A DNA stretch of 64,000 bases from Bos javanicus (taxonomy: Eukaryota; Chordata; Mammalia; Artiodactyla; Bovidae): assembly GCF_032452875.1 (NCBI RefSeq), contig NW_026893692.1:248001-312000 (forward strand), read 5' to 3'. The notes beneath the pieces were generated by a model. That model was not told where the DNA came from. It was given only the letters and a program-made list of their open reading frames with translations, and made no database searches. The translations under genes were made by a program, and so were the position numbers. Positions 12,316 through 26,488 of this stretch are shown in pieces (position 1 is the stretch's first letter; each line of letters begins with the position of its first letter).

Positions 12316-14111
12316 TGATCACGTGACTGAGCATGCACTGTCACGTGGCTGATCATACACTGATCACGTGACTGATCATGCACTGATCACGTGACTGATC
12401 ATGCACTGATCACGTGGCTATCATGCACTGATCACGTGGCTGACATGCACTGATCACGTGGCTGATCATGCACTGATCACGTGGCTGATCATGCACTGAT
12501 CACGTGACTGATCATGCACTGATCACGTGGCTGATCATGCACTGATCACGTGGCTATCATGCACTGATCACGTGGCTGATCATGCATGATCACGCAGCTA
12601 CCATGCACTGATCACGTGACTGATCATGCACTGATCACGTGACTGATCATGCACTGATCACGTGGCTGATCATGCACTGATCACGTGGCTATCATGCACT
12701 GATCACGTGGCTGATCATGCACTGATCACGTGACTGATCATGCACTGATCACGTGGCTGATCATGCACTGATCACGTGGCTGATCATGCACTGATCACGT
12801 GGCTGATCACACATGATCACGTGACTGATCATGCACTGATCACGTGGCTGATCATGCACTGATCACGTGGCTGATCATGCACTGATCACGTGGCTGATCA
12901 TGCACTGATCACGTGACTGATCATGCACTGATCACGTGACTGATCATGCACTGATCACGTGGCTATCATGCACTGATCACGTGGCTGATCATGCATGATC
13001 ACGTAGCTATCATGCACTGATCACGTGACTGATCATGCACTGATCACGTGACTGATCATGCACTGATCACGTGGCTGATCATGCACTGATCACGTGGCTA
13101 TCATGCACTGATCACGTGGCTGATCATGCACTGATCACGCAGCTGCCATGCACTGATCACGTGACTGATCATGCACTGATCACGTGACTGATCATGCACT
13201 GATCACGTGGCTATCATGCACTGATCACGTGGCTGATCATGCACTGATCACGTAGCATCATGCACTGATCACGTGACTGATCATGCACTGATCACGTGGC
13301 TGATCATGCACTGATCACGTGGCTGATCATGCACTGATCACGTGGCTGATCATGCATGATCACGTGACTGATCATGCACTGATCACGTGGCTGATCATGC
13401 ACTGATCACGTGACTGATCATGCACTGATCACGTCTATATCATGCACTGATCACGTGACTGATCATGCACTGATCACGTGGCTGATCATGCACTGATCAC
13501 GTGACTGATCATGCACTGATCACGTGGCTGATCATGCACTGATCACGTGGCTGATCATGCACTGATCACGTGACTGATCATGCACTGATCACGTGTCTGA
13601 TCATGCACTGATCACGTGGCTATCATGCACTGCTCACGTGGCTGATCATGCATGATCACGCAGCTACCATGTACTGGTCACATGACTGATCATGCACTGA
13701 TCACGTGACTGATCATGCACTGATCACGTGGCTATCATGCACTACTCACGTGGCTGATCATGCAATGATCATGTAGCTACCATGTACAGGTCACGTGAAT
13801 GATCATACACCCATCAGGTGACTGATCATGCACTGATCACGTGGCTATCATGCACTGATCACGAGACTGATCATGCACTGATCACGTCTATATCATGCAC
13901 TGATCACATGACTGCCCATGCACTGATCACGTGGATGATCATACACTAATCTTGTGACAGATCATGCACTGATCACGTGGCTGATCATGCACTGATACCG
14001 TGACTGAGCATGGACTGATCACATGACTATCATGTAGTGATCACGTGACTTAATGGCGCTGATCATGTGACTGATCATGCGCTGATCATGTTTGCTATCA
14101 TACACTGATCA
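12316..14111 (+). repeat. Array block between type B copy 1 and type A copy 7
   Basis: 1,796 bp, mostly near-consensus monomers. Sub-HORs of about five monomers are visible, marked by CGCAGCTACC, CGTAGCTATC or CGCAGCTGCC variants. The standard distal block begins about 13740. A 16-bp perfect palindrome lies at 12577-12592. Confidence 0.9.
12577..12592. other. Perfect 16-bp palindrome TGATCATGCATGATCA
   Basis: This is the first of many copies. It arises when a monomer loses two bases between half-units, so that GATCATGCACTGATC becomes GATCATGCATGATC. The variant usually precedes CGCAGCTACC and recurs across the window. Confidence 0.85.
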
Positions 14112-14356
14112 TGTGCCTCTGGAGGCAATAAACAAAGAGCTGAGTAGGCACGAATCAAACAGTCAGCAGGCAATAATCATGGAACTCAGCTGTGAGGAAT
14201 CATGCTGCTCAGCTGGCAATAATCAAGCAGCTGAGCAGGCAGGAATTACGCAGCACAGCTGGCAATTGTCAAGCAGATGACAGGCAGGAATCGTGCAGCT
14301 CAGCTGGCAATTGTCAAGCAGATGAGCAGACAGTAATCACGCAGCTCAGCAGGCCC
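14112..14356 (+). repeat. Type A spacer, copy 7 (CTGTG variant)
   Basis: It carries AACTCAGCTGTGAGG where the reference has AACTCAGGTGTGAGG. The same base marks the copies at 36823, 54827 and 60647, which suggests one sub-lineage. Confidence 0.94.
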
Positions 14357-16317
14357 AGATCACGTGACTGAGCATGCACTGTTCACGTGGCTGATCATAC
14401 ACTGATCACGTGATGATCATGCACTGATCACTTGGATATCATGCACTGATCACGTGGCTGATCATACACTGTTCACGTGTCTGACCATGCACTGATCACG
14501 TGGCTGATCATACACTGCTCACGTAACTGATCATGCACTGATCACGTGGCTATCATGCACTGATCACGTGGCTGAACATGCACTGTTCACGTGGCTGATC
14601 ACACACTGTCACGTGACATATCATGCACTGATCACGTGGCACTCATGCACTGATCACGTGGCTGATCATACTCTGCTCACGTAACATCATGCACACATCA
14701 CGTGGCTATCATGCACTGCTCACGTGGCTGATCATGCAATGATCACGTAGCAACCATGTACTGGTCACGTGACTGATCATGCACTGATCACGTAACTGAT
14801 CATGCACTGATCACGTGGCTGATCATGCACTGATCACGTGACTGATCATGCACTGATCACGTGGCTATCATGCACTGATCACGTGGCTGATCATGCACTG
14901 ATCACGTGCTGACCATGCACTGATCACGTGGCTGATCATGCACTGATCACGTAACTGATCATGCACTGATCACGTGGCTATCATGCACTGATCACGTGGC
15001 TGATCATGCACTGATCACGTGGCTGATCACACACTGTCACGTGACTATCATGCACTGATCACGTGGCACTCATCACGTGGCTGATCATACACTGATCACG
15101 TGACTCATGCACTGATCACGTGGCTATCATGCACTGATCACGTGGCTGATCATGCAATGATCACGTAGCTACCATGCACTGGTCACGTGACTGATCATGC
15201 ACTGATCACGTGAATGATCATGCACTGATCACGTGACTGATCATGCACTGATCACGTGACTGATCATGCACTGATCACGTGGCTATCATGCACTGATCAC
15301 GTGGCTGATCATGCACTGATCACGTAGCAACCATGTACTGTCACGTGACTGATCATGCACTGATCACGTAATTGATCATGCACTGATCACGTGGCTGATC
15401 ATGCACTGATCACGTGGCTGATCACACATGATCACGTGACTGATCATGCACTGATCACGTGGCTGATCATGCACTGATCACGTGGCTGATCATGCACTGA
15501 TCACGTGGCTATCATGCACTGATCACGTGGCTGATCATGCACTGATCACGTGGCTATCATGCACTGATCACGTGACTGATCATGCACTGATCACGTGGCT
15601 GATCATGCACTGATCACGTGACTGATCATGCACTGATCACGTGGCTATCATGCACTGATCACGTGGCTGATCATGCACTGATCACGTAGCTATCATGCAC
15701 TGATCACGTGACTGATCATGCACTGATCACGTAATTGATCATGCACTGATCACGTGGCTGATCATGCACTGATCACGTGGCTGATCACACTGATCACGTG
15801 ACTGATCATGCACTGATCACGTGACTGATCATGCACTGATCACGTGGCTATCATGCACTGATCACGTGGATATCATGCACTGATCACGTGGCTGATCACA
15901 CACGATCACGTGACTGATCATGCACTGATCACGTGGCTGATCATGCACTGATCACGTGGCTATCATGCACTGATCACGTGGCTGATCATGCACTGATCAC
16001 GGAGCTGCCATGCACTGATCACGTGACTGATCATGCACTGATCACGTGACTGATCATGCACTGATCACGTGACTGATCATGCACTGATCACGTGACTGAT
16101 CATGCACTGATCACGTGACTGATCATGCACTGATCACGTGGCTATCATGCACTGATCACGTGGCTGATCATGCACTGATCACGCAGCTACCATGCACTGT
16201 CACGTGACTGATCATGCACTGATCACATAACTGATCATGCACTGATCACGTGACTTATCATGCACTGATCATGTGACTGATCATGCACTGATCATGTTTG
16301 GTGTCATACACTGATCA
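14357..16317 (+). repeat. Long array block leading to type B copy 2
   Basis: 1,961 bp. Proximal landmarks run to about 14770. A second set of partly corrected landmarks follows (for example the CACTCATCACG and CGTAGCAACC variants near 15070 and 15330), as if a proximal block had been duplicated and then overwritten by consensus monomers. It ends with the type B lead-in. Confidence 0.88.
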
Positions 16318-16558
16318 TGTGCCTCTGGAGGCAATGAACATAGAGCTGAGTAGGCAGGAATCAGTCAGCAGGCTATAATCATGGAACTCAGCTCTGAGAA
16401 ATCATGCTGCTCAGCTGGCAATAATCAAGTAGCTGAGCAGGCAGGAATTACGCAGCACAGGTGGCAATTGTCAAGCAGATGACAGGCAGGAATCGTGCAG
16501 CTCAGCTGGCAATTGTCAAGCAGATGAGCAGACAGTAATCACGCAGCTCAGCAGGCCC
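16318..16558 (+). repeat. Type B spacer, copy 2
   Basis: 241 bp. It has GAACATAGAG and CAAGTAGCTGAG, and its lead-in is TTGGTGTCAT. It is the counterpart of the type B copy at 37774 in the 21.46 kb duplication. Confidence 0.93.
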
Positions 16559-17474
16559 TGATCACGTGACTGAGCATGCACTGTTCACGTGGCTGATCAC
16601 ACACTGATCACGTGACTGATCATGCACTGATCACGTGACTGATCATGCACTGATCACGTGGCTATCATGCACTGATCACGTGGCTGATCATGCACTGATC
16701 ACGTGGCTGATCATGCACTGATCACGTGGCTGATCATGCACTGATCACGTGACTGATCATGCACTGATCACGTGGCTGATCATGCACTGATCACGTGGCT
16801 GATCATGCACTGATCACGTGACTGATCATGCACTGATCACGTGACTGATCATGCACTGATCACGTGGCTATCATGCACTGATCACGTGGCTGATCATGCA
16901 CTGATCACGTGGCTGATCATGCACTGATCACGTGACTGATCATGCACTGATCACGTGACTGATCATGCACTGATCACGTGGCTATCATGCACTGCTCACG
17001 TGGCTGATCATGCCATGATCACGCAGCTACCATGTACTGGTCACATGACTGATCATGCACTGATCACGTGACTGATCATGCACTGATCACGTGGCTATCA
17101 TGCACTACTCACGTGGCTGATCATGCAATGATCATGTAGCTACCATGTACAGGTCACGTGAATGATCATACACCCATCAGGTGACTGATCATGCACTGAT
17201 CACGTGGCTATCATGCACTGATCACGTGACTGATCATGCACTGATCACGTCTATATCATGCACTGATCACATGACTGCCCATGCACTGATCACGTGGATG
17301 ATCATACACTAATCATGTGACAGATCATGCACTGATCACGTGGCTGATCATGCACTGATACCGTGACTGAGCATGGACTGATCACATGACTATCATGTAG
17401 TGATCACGTGACTTAATGGCGCTGATCATGTGACTGATCATGCGCTGATCATGTTTGCTATCATACACTGATCA
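16559..17474 (+). repeat. Array block from type B to type A, about 0.92 kb
   Basis: 916 bp. Near-consensus monomers are followed by the distal block from about 16985. It corresponds in length and content to 38009-38930 (922 bp) and 56011-56928 (918 bp). Confidence 0.9.
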
Positions 17475-17719
17475 TGTGCCTCTGGAGGCAATAAACAAAG
17501 AGCTGAGTAGGCACGAATCAAACAGTCAGCAGGCAATAATCATGGAACTCAGGTGTGAGGAATCATGCTGCTCAGCTGGCAATAATCAAGCAGCTGAGCA
17601 GGCAGGAATTACGCAGCACAGCTGGCAATTGTCAAGCAGATGACAGGCAGGAATCGTGCAGCTCAGCTGGCAATTGTCAAGCAGATGAGCAGACAGTAAT
17701 CACGCAGCTCAGCAGGCCC
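17475..17719 (+). repeat. Type A spacer, copy 8
   Basis: Matches the reference copy by eye. Confidence 0.95.
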
Positions 17720-18062
17720 AGATCACGTGACTGAGCATGCACTGTTCACGTGGCTGATCATACACTGATCACGTGATGATCATGCACTGATCACGTGGCT
17801 ATCATGCACTGATCACGTGGCTGATCATGCACTGTTCACGTCTATCATGCACTGATCACGTGACTGATCATGCACTGATCACGTGGATGATCATGCACTG
17901 ATCACGTGACTGATCATGCACTGATCACGTGGCTGATCATGCACTGATACCGTGACTGATCATGCACTGATCACATGACTATCATGCACTGATCACGTGA
18001 CTTAATGCACTGATCATGTGACTGATCATGCACTGATCATGTTTGCTATCATACACTGATCA
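17720..18062 (+). repeat. Minimal array block (343 bp) joining proximal to distal landmarks
   Basis: Only about 15 monomers separate two spacers. The first carry proximal landmarks (GAGCATGCACTGTTC, GTGATGATC). The last carry distal landmarks, partly converted to consensus (GATACCGTGACTGATC, CTTAATGCACTG). The simplest origin is loss of the whole middle of a HOR unit. Related short blocks lie at 39176-39521 and 57171-57517. Confidence 0.9.
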
Positions 18063-18306
18063 TGTGCCTCTGGAGGCAATAAACAAAGAGCTGATAGGCA
18101 TGAATCAAGCATTCAGCAGGCAATAATCATGGAACACAGGTGTGAGGAATCATGCTGCTCAGCTGGCAATAATCAAGCAGCTGAGCAGGCAGGAATTACG
18201 CAGCACAGCTGGCAATTGTCAAGCAGATGACAGGCAGGAATCGTGCAGCTCAGCTGGCAATTGTCAAGCAGATGAGCAGACAGTAATCACGCAGCTCAGC
18301 AGGCCC
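18063..18306 (+). repeat. Type A spacer, copy 9, with a 1-bp deletion
   Basis: CTGAGTAGGC is reduced to CTGATAGGC, which shifts and closes the frame that is open in the other type A copies. It also has CATGAATCAAGCATTCAG and GGAACACAGG. The end reads GGCCCTGATC, as in type B spacers, where most type A copies have GGCCCAGATC. Confidence 0.93.
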
Positions 18307-19195
18307 TGATCACGTGACTGATCATGCACTGTTCACGTGGCTGATCATGCACTGATCACGTGATGATCATGCACTGATCACGTGGCTATCATGCACTGAT
18401 CACGTGGCTGATCATGCACTGATCACGTGTCTGATCATGCACTGATCACGTGGCTGATCATGCACTGATCACGTAACTGATCATGCACTGATCACGTGGC
18501 TATCATGCACTGATCACGTGGCTGATCATGCACGATCACGTAGCTACCATGTACTGATCACGTGACTGATCATGCACTGATCACGTAATTGATCATGCAC
18601 TGATCACGTGGCTGATCATGCACTGATCACGTGGCTGATCACACATGATCACGTGACTGATCATGCACTGATCACGTGGCTATCATGCACTGATCACGTG
18701 GCTATCATGCACTGATCACGTGGCTGATCATGCACTGATCACGTGACTGATCATGCACTGATCACGTGACTGATCATGCACTGATCACGTGGCTATCATG
18801 CACTGATCACGTGGCTGATCATGCATGATCACGTAGCTACCATGTACTGGTCACGTGACTGATCATGCACTGATCACGTGACTGATCATGCACTGATCAC
18901 GTGGCTGATCATGCACTGATCACGTGGCTGATCATGCACTGATCACGAGACTGATCATGCACTGATCACGTCTATATCATGCACTGATCACATGACTGCC
19001 CATGCACTGATCACGTGGATGATCATACACTAATCATGTGACAGATCATGCACTGATCACGTGGCTGATCATGCACTGATACCGTGACTGAGCATGGACT
19101 GATCACATGACTATCATGTAGTGATCACGTGACTTAATGGCGCTGATCATGTGACTGATCATGCGCTGATCATGTTTGCTATCATACACTGATCA
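18307..19195 (+). repeat. Array block, 0.89 kb
   Basis: 889 bp. The proximal landmarks are largely converted to consensus and the distal block begins about 18940. It is the counterpart of 39767-40657 (891 bp). Confidence 0.9.
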
Positions 19196-19440
19196 TGTGC
19201 CTCTGGAGGCAATAAACAAAGAGCTGAGTAGGCACGAATCAAACAGTCAGCAGGCAATAATCATGGAACTCAGGTGTGAGGAATCATGCTGCTCAGCTGG
19301 CAATAATCAAGCAGCTGAGCAGGCAGGAATTACGCAGCACAGCTGGCAATTGTCAAGCAGATGACAGGCAGGAATCGTGCAGCTCAGCTGGCAATTGTCA
19401 AGCAGATGAGCAGACAGTAATCACGCAGCTCAGCAGGCCC
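19196..19440 (+). repeat. Type A spacer, copy 10
   Basis: Matches the reference copy by eye. Confidence 0.95.
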
Positions 19441-21181
19441 AGATCACGTGACTGAGCATGCACTGTTCACGTGGCTGATCATACACTGATCACGTGATGA
19501 TCATGCACTGATCACTTGGATATCATGCACTGATCACGTGGCTGATCATACACTGTTCACGTGTCTGACCATGCACTGATCACGTGGCTGATCATACACT
19601 GCTCACGTAACTGATCATGCACTGATCACGTGGCTATCATGCACTGATCACGTGGCTGAACATGCACTGTTCACGTGGCTGATCACACACCTGTCACGTG
19701 ACATATCATGCACTGATCACGTGGCACTCATGCACTGATCACGTGGCTGATCATACTCTGCTCACGTAACTCATGCACACATCACGTGGCTATCATGCAC
19801 TGCTCACGTGGCTGATCATGCAATGATCACGTAGCTACCATGTACTGGTCACGTGACTGATCATGCACTGATCACGTAATTGATCATGCACTGATCACGT
19901 GGCTGATCATGCACTGATCACGTGACTGATCATGCACTGATCACGTGGCTATCATGCACTGATCACGTGGCTGATCATGCACTGATCACGTGCTGACCAT
20001 GCACTGATCACGTGGCTGATCATGCACTGATCACGTAACTGATCATGCACTGATCACGTGGCTATCATGCACTGATCACGTGGCTGATCATGCACTGATC
20101 ACGTGGCTGATCACACACTGATCACGTGACTATCATGCACTGATCACGTGGCACTCATGCACTGATCACGTGGCTGATCATACACTGATCACGTGACTCA
20201 TGCACTGATCACGTGGCTATCATGCACTGATCACGTGGCTGATCATGCAATGATCACGTAGCTACCATGTACTGGTCACGTGACTGATCATGCACTGATC
20301 ACGTGAATGATCATGCACTGATCACGTGACTGATCATGCACTGATCACGTGACTGATCATGCACTGATCACGTGGCTATCATGCACTGATCACGTGGCTG
20401 ATCATGCACTGATCACGTAGCTACCATGTACTGTCACGTGACTGATCATGCACTGATCACGTGACTGATCATGCACTGATCACGTGGCTGATCATGCACT
20501 GATCACGTGGCTATCATGCACTGATCACGTGGCTGATCATGCACTGATCACGTAGCTACCATGCACTGATCACGTGACTGATCATGCACTGATCACGTGA
20601 CTGATCATGCACTGATCACGTGGCTGATCATGCACTGATCACGTGGCTGATCACACTGATCACGTGACTGATCATGCACTGATCACGTGACTGATCATGC
20701 ACTGATCACGTGGCTATCATGCACTGATCACGTGGCTATCATGCACTGATCACGTGGCTGATCACACACTATCACGTGACTGATCATGCACTGATCACGT
20801 GGCTATCATGCACTGATCACGTGGCTATCATGCACTGATCACGTGGCTGATCATGCAATGATCACGGAGCTGCCATGCACTGATCACGTGACTGATCATG
20901 CACTGATCACGTAATTGATCATGCACTGATCACGTGACTGATCATGCACTGATCACGTGACTGATCATGCACTGATCACGTGACTGATCATGCACTGATC
21001 ACGTGGCTATCATGCACTGATCACGTGGCTGATCATGCATGATCACGCAGCTACCATGCACTGTCACGTGACTGATCATGCACTGATCACATAACTGATC
21101 ATGCACTGATCACGTGGCTTATCATGCACTGATCATGTGACTGATCATGCACTGATCATGTTTGGTATCACACACTGATCA
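19441..21181 (+). repeat. Array block leading to type B copy 3
   Basis: 1,741 bp, the counterpart of 40903-42642 (1,740 bp). Internal landmarks include a second CACTCATGCAC set near 20150, ATCACGGAGCTGCC near 20865 and the GTGGCTTATC lead-in before the spacer. Confidence 0.9.
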
Positions 21182-21422
21182 TGTGCCTATGGAGGCAATG
21201 AACATAGAGCTGAGTAGGCAGGAATCAGTCAGCAGGCTATAATCATGGAACTCACCTGTGAGAAATCATGCTGCTCAGCTGGCAATAATCAAGTAGATGA
21301 GCAGGCAGGAATTACGCAGCACAGGTGGCAATTGTCAAGCAGCTGACAGGCAGGAATCGTGCAGCTCAGCTGGCAATTGTCAAGCAGATGAGCAGACAGT
21401 AATCACGCAGCTCAGCAGGCCC
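21182..21422 (+). repeat. Type B spacer, copy 3
   Basis: 241 bp. It has GCCTATGGAGG, CACCTGTGAG, CAAGTAGATGAG and CAGCTGACAGG, the same set of variants as the copy at 42643. The lead-in reads GGTATCACACAC. Confidence 0.93.
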
Positions 21423-22152
21423 TGATCACGTGACTGAGCATGCACTGTCACGTGGCTGATCATACACTGATCACGTGACTGATCATGCACTGATCACGTG
21501 ACTGATCATGCACTGATCACGTGGCTATCATGCACTGATCACGTGGCTGACATGCACTGATCACGTGCCTGATCATGCACTGATCACGTGGCTGATCATG
21601 CACTGATCACGTGACTGATCATGCACTGATCACGTGTCTGATCATGCACTGATCACGTGGCTATCATGCACTGCTCACGTGGCTGATCATGCATGATCAC
21701 GCAGCTACCATGTACTGGTCACATGACTGATCATGCACTGATCACGTGACTGATCATGCAGTGATCACGTGGCTATCATGCACTACTCACGTGGCTGATC
21801 ATGCAATGATCATGTAGCTACCATGTACAGGTCACGTGAATGATCATACACCCATCAGGTGACTGATCATGCACTGATCACGTGGCTATCATGCACTGAT
21901 CACGAGACTGATCATGCACTGATCACGTCTATATCATGCACTGATCACATGACTGCCCATGCACTGATCACGTGGATGATCATACACTAATCATGTGACA
22001 GATCATGCACTGATCACGTGGCTGATCATGCACTGATACCGTGACTGAGCATGGACTGATCACATGACTATCATGTAGTGATCACGTGACTTAATGGCGC
22101 TGATCATGTGACTGATCATGCGCTGATCATGTTTGCTATCATACACTGATCA
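21423..22152 (+). repeat. Array block from type B to type A, 0.73 kb
   Basis: 730 bp, the counterpart of 26730-27460 (731 bp) and 42884-43616 (733 bp). It contains the GCTGACATGCAC / GTGCCTGATC pair and then the standard distal block. Confidence 0.9.
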
Positions 22153-22397
22153 TGTGCCTCTGGAGGCAATAAACAAAGAGCTGAGTAGGCACGAATCAAA
22201 CAGTCAGCAGGCAATAATCATGGAACTCAGGTGTGAGGAATCATGCTGCTCAGCTGGCAATAATCAAGCAGCTGAGCAGGCAGGAATTACGCAGCACAGC
22301 TGGCAATTGTCAAGCAGATGACAGGCAGGAATCGTGCAGCTCAGCTGGCAATTGTCAAGCAGATGAGCAGACAGTAATCACGCAGCTCAGCAGGCCC
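22153..22397 (+). repeat. Type A spacer, copy 11
   Basis: Matches the reference copy by eye. Confidence 0.95.
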
Positions 22398-24837
22398 AGA
22401 TCACGTGACTGAGCATGCACTGTTCACGTGGCTGATCATACACTGATCACGTGATGATCATGCACTGATCACTTGGATATCATGCACTGATCACGTGGCT
22501 GATCATACACTGTTCACGTGTCTGACCATGCACTGATCACGTGGCTGATCATACACTGCTCACGTAACTGATCATGCACTGATCACGTGGCTATCATGCA
22601 CTGATCACGTGGCTGAACATGCACTGTTCACGTGGCTGATCACACACCTGTCACGTGACATATCATGCACTGATCACGTGGCACTCATGCACTGATCACG
22701 TGGCTGATCATACTCTGCTCACGTAACTCATGCACACATCACGTGGCTATCATGCACTGCTCACGTGGCTGATCATGCACTGATCACGTGGCTGATCATA
22801 CACTGTCACGTGACTGATCATGCACTGATCACGTGGCATCATGCACTGATCACGTGGCTGATCATGCACTGATCACGTGACTCATGCACTGATCACGTGG
22901 CTATCATGCACTGCTCACGTGGCTGATCATGCAATGATCACGTAGCAACCATGTACTGGTCACGTGACTGATCATGCACTGATCACGTAACTGATCATGC
23001 ACTGATCACGTGACTGATCATGCACTGATCACGTGACTGATCATGCACTGATCACGTGGCTATCATGCACTGATCACGTGGCTGATCATGCACTGATCAC
23101 GTAGCTACCATGCACTGGTCACGTGACTGATCATGCACTGATCACGTGACTGATCATGCACTGATCACGTGGCTGATCATGCACTGATCACGTGGCTGAT
23201 CACACATGATCACGTGACTGATCATGCACTGATCACGTGGCTATCATGCACTGATCACGTGGCTGATCATGCACTGATCACGTGGCTATCATGCACTGAT
23301 CACGTGGCTGATCACACACGATCACGTGACTGATCATGCACTGATCACGTGGCTATCATGCACTGATCACGTGGCTATCATGCACTGATCACGTGGCTGA
23401 TCATGCACTGATCACGTAGCTACCATGCACTGATCACGTGACTGATCATGCACTGATCACGTGATTGATCATGCACTGATCACGTGGCTGATCATGCACT
23501 GATCACGTGGCTGATCATGCACTGATCACGTGACTGATCATGCACTGATCACGTGACTGATCATGCACTGATCACGTGGCTATCATGCACTGATCACGTG
23601 GCTGATCATGCACTGATCACGTGACTGATCATGCACTGATCACGTGGCTGATCATGCACTGATCACGTGACTGATCATGCACTGATCACGTGGCTGATCA
23701 TGCACTGATCACGTGACTGATCATGCACTGATCACGTGACTGATCATGCACTGATCACGTGGCTATCATGCACTGATCACGTGGCTGATCATGCACTGAT
23801 CACGCACTGATCATGCACTGATCACGTGACTGATCATGCACTGATCACGTGACTGATCATGCACTGATCACGTGGCTATCATGCACTGATCACGTGGCTG
23901 ATCATGCACTGATCACGTGGCTATCATGCAGATCACGTGACTGATCATGCACTGATCACGTGACTGATCATGCACTGATCACGTGGCTATCATGCACTGA
24001 TCACGTGGCTATCATGCACTGATCACGTGGCTGATCATGCATGATCACGCACTGATCATGCACTGATCACGTGACTGATCATGCACTGATCACGTGACTG
24101 ATCATGCACTGATCACGTGGCTATCATGCACTGATCACGTGGCTGATCATGCATGATCACGCACTGATCATGCACTGATCACGTGACTGATCATGCACTG
24201 ATCACGTGGCTGATCATGCACTGATCACGTGGCTATCATGCACTGATCACGTGGCTGATCATGCACTGATCACGCACTGATCATGCACTGATCACGTGAC
24301 TGATCATGCACTGATCACGTGACTGATCATGCACTGATCACGTGGCTATCATGCACTGCTCACGTGGCTGATCATGCCATGATCACGCACTACCATGTAC
24401 TGGTCACATGACTGATCATGCACTGATCACGTGACTGATCATGCAGTGATCACGTGGCTATCATGCACTACTCACGTGGCTGATCATGCAATGATCATGT
24501 AGCTACCATGTACAGGTCACGTGAATGATCATACACCCATCAGGTGACTGATCATGCACTGATCACGTGGCTATCATGCACTGATCACGAGACTGATCAT
24601 GCACTGATCACGTCTATATCATGCACTGATCACATGACTGCCCATGCACTGATCACGTGGATGATCATACACTAATCATGTGACAGATCATGCACTGATC
24701 ACGTGGCTGATCATGCACTGATACCGTGACTGAGCATGGACTGATCACATGACTATCATGTAGTGATCACGTGACTTAATGGCGCTGATCATGTGACTGA
24801 TCATGCGCTGATCATGTTTGCTATCATACACTGATCA
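22398..24837 (+). repeat. Long array block with a 113-bp sub-HOR
   Basis: 2,440 bp, paired with 27706-30146 (2,441 bp). The middle is very uniform. The right part holds five-monomer sub-repeats marked by CACGCACTG. The distal block begins about 24350. Confidence 0.91.
23804..24392 (+). repeat. 112-113 bp five-monomer sub-HOR
   Basis: The junction GATCACGCACTG recurs at about 23804, 24049, 24161 and 24274. A final form, GATCACGCACTACC, lies at about 24387. The intervals are 245, 112, 113 and 113 bp. Each period is about five monomers in a fixed order of GTGACT, GTGACT, GTGGCTATC and GTGGCTGATC forms. Confidence 0.85.
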
Positions 24838-25082
24838 TGTGCCTCTGGAGGCAATAAACAAAGAGCTGAGTAGGCACGAATCAAACAGTCAGCAGGCAAT
24901 AATCATGGAACTCAGGTGTGAGGAATCATGCTGCTCAGCTGGCAATAATCAAGCAGCTGAGCAGGCAGGAATTACGCAGCACAGCTGGCAATTGTCAAGC
25001 AGATGACAGGCAGGAATCGTGCAGCTCAGCTGGCAATTGTCAAGCAGATGAGCAGACAGTAATCACGCAGCTCAGCAGGCCC
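24838..25082 (+). repeat. Type A spacer, copy 12
   Basis: Matches the reference copy by eye. Confidence 0.95.
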
Positions 25083-26488
25083 AGATCACGTGACTGAGCA
25101 TGCACTGTTCACGTGGCTGATCATACACTGATCACGTGATGATCATGCACTGATCACTTGGATATCATGCACTGATCACGTGGCTGATCATACACTGTTC
25201 ACGTGTCTGACCATGCACTGATCACGTGGCTGATCATACACTGCTCACGTAACTGATCATGCACTGATCACGTGGCTATCATGCACTGATCACGTGGCTG
25301 AACATGCACTGTTCACGTGGCTGATCACACACCTGTCACGTGACATATCATGCACTGATCACGTGGCACTCATGCACTGATCACGTGGCTGATCATACTC
25401 TGCTCACGTAACTCATGCACACATCACGTGGCTATCATGCACTGCTCACGTGGCTCGTCATGGAATGATCACGTAGCTACCATATACTGGTCACGTGACT
25501 GATCATGCACAGATCACGTAAATGATCATGCACTGTTCACGTGACTGATCATGTACTGATCACGTGACTGATCATGCACTGATCACGTGGCTATCATGCT
25601 CTGCTCACGTGGCTGATCATGCAATGATCACGTAGCAACCATGTACTGGTCACGTGACTGATCATGCACTGATCACGTAATTGATCCTGCACTGATCACG
25701 TGGCTCATCATGCACTGATCACGTGGCTGATCACACATGTATCACGTGACTGATCATGCACTGATCACGTGGCTCTCATGCACTGATCACGTGGCTATCA
25801 TGCACTGATCACGTGGCTATCATGCACTGATCACGTGGCTGATCATGCAATGATCACGTAGCTACCATGTACTGGTCACGTGACTGATCATGCACTGATC
25901 ACGTAACTGATCATGCACTGATCACGTGGCTGATCATGCACTGATCACGTGGCTGATCACACTGATCACGTGACTGATCATGCACTGATCACGTGACTGA
26001 TCATGCACTGATCACGTGGCTATCATGCACTGATCACGTGGCTATCATGCACTGATCACGTGGCTGATCATGCACTATCACGTGACTGATCATGCACTGA
26101 TCACGTGGCTGATCATGCACTGATCACGTGGCTATCATGCACTGATCACGTGGCTGATCATGCACTGATCACGGAGCTGCCATGCACTGATCACGTGACT
26201 GATCATGCACTGATCACGTAATTGATCATGCACTGATCACGTGACTGATCATGCACTGATCACGTGACTGATCATGCACTGATCACGTGACTGATCATGC
26301 ACTGATCACGTGGCTATCATGCACTGATCACGTGGCTGATCATGCATGATCACGCAGCTACCATGTACTGTCACATGACTGATCATGCACTGATCACGTG
26401 ATTGATCATGCACTGATCACGTGGCTTATCATGCACTGATCATGTGACTGATCATGTGCTGATCATGTTTGGTATCATACACTGATCA
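25083..26488 (+). repeat. Array block leading to type B copy 4 (1,406 bp class)
   Basis: It has the same length as 30392-31797 and 48417-49822. Markers are GTAGCTACCATATACTGG, GCACAGATCACG, GATCCTGCAC and, near the end, ATCACGGAGCTGCC. Confidence 0.91.
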
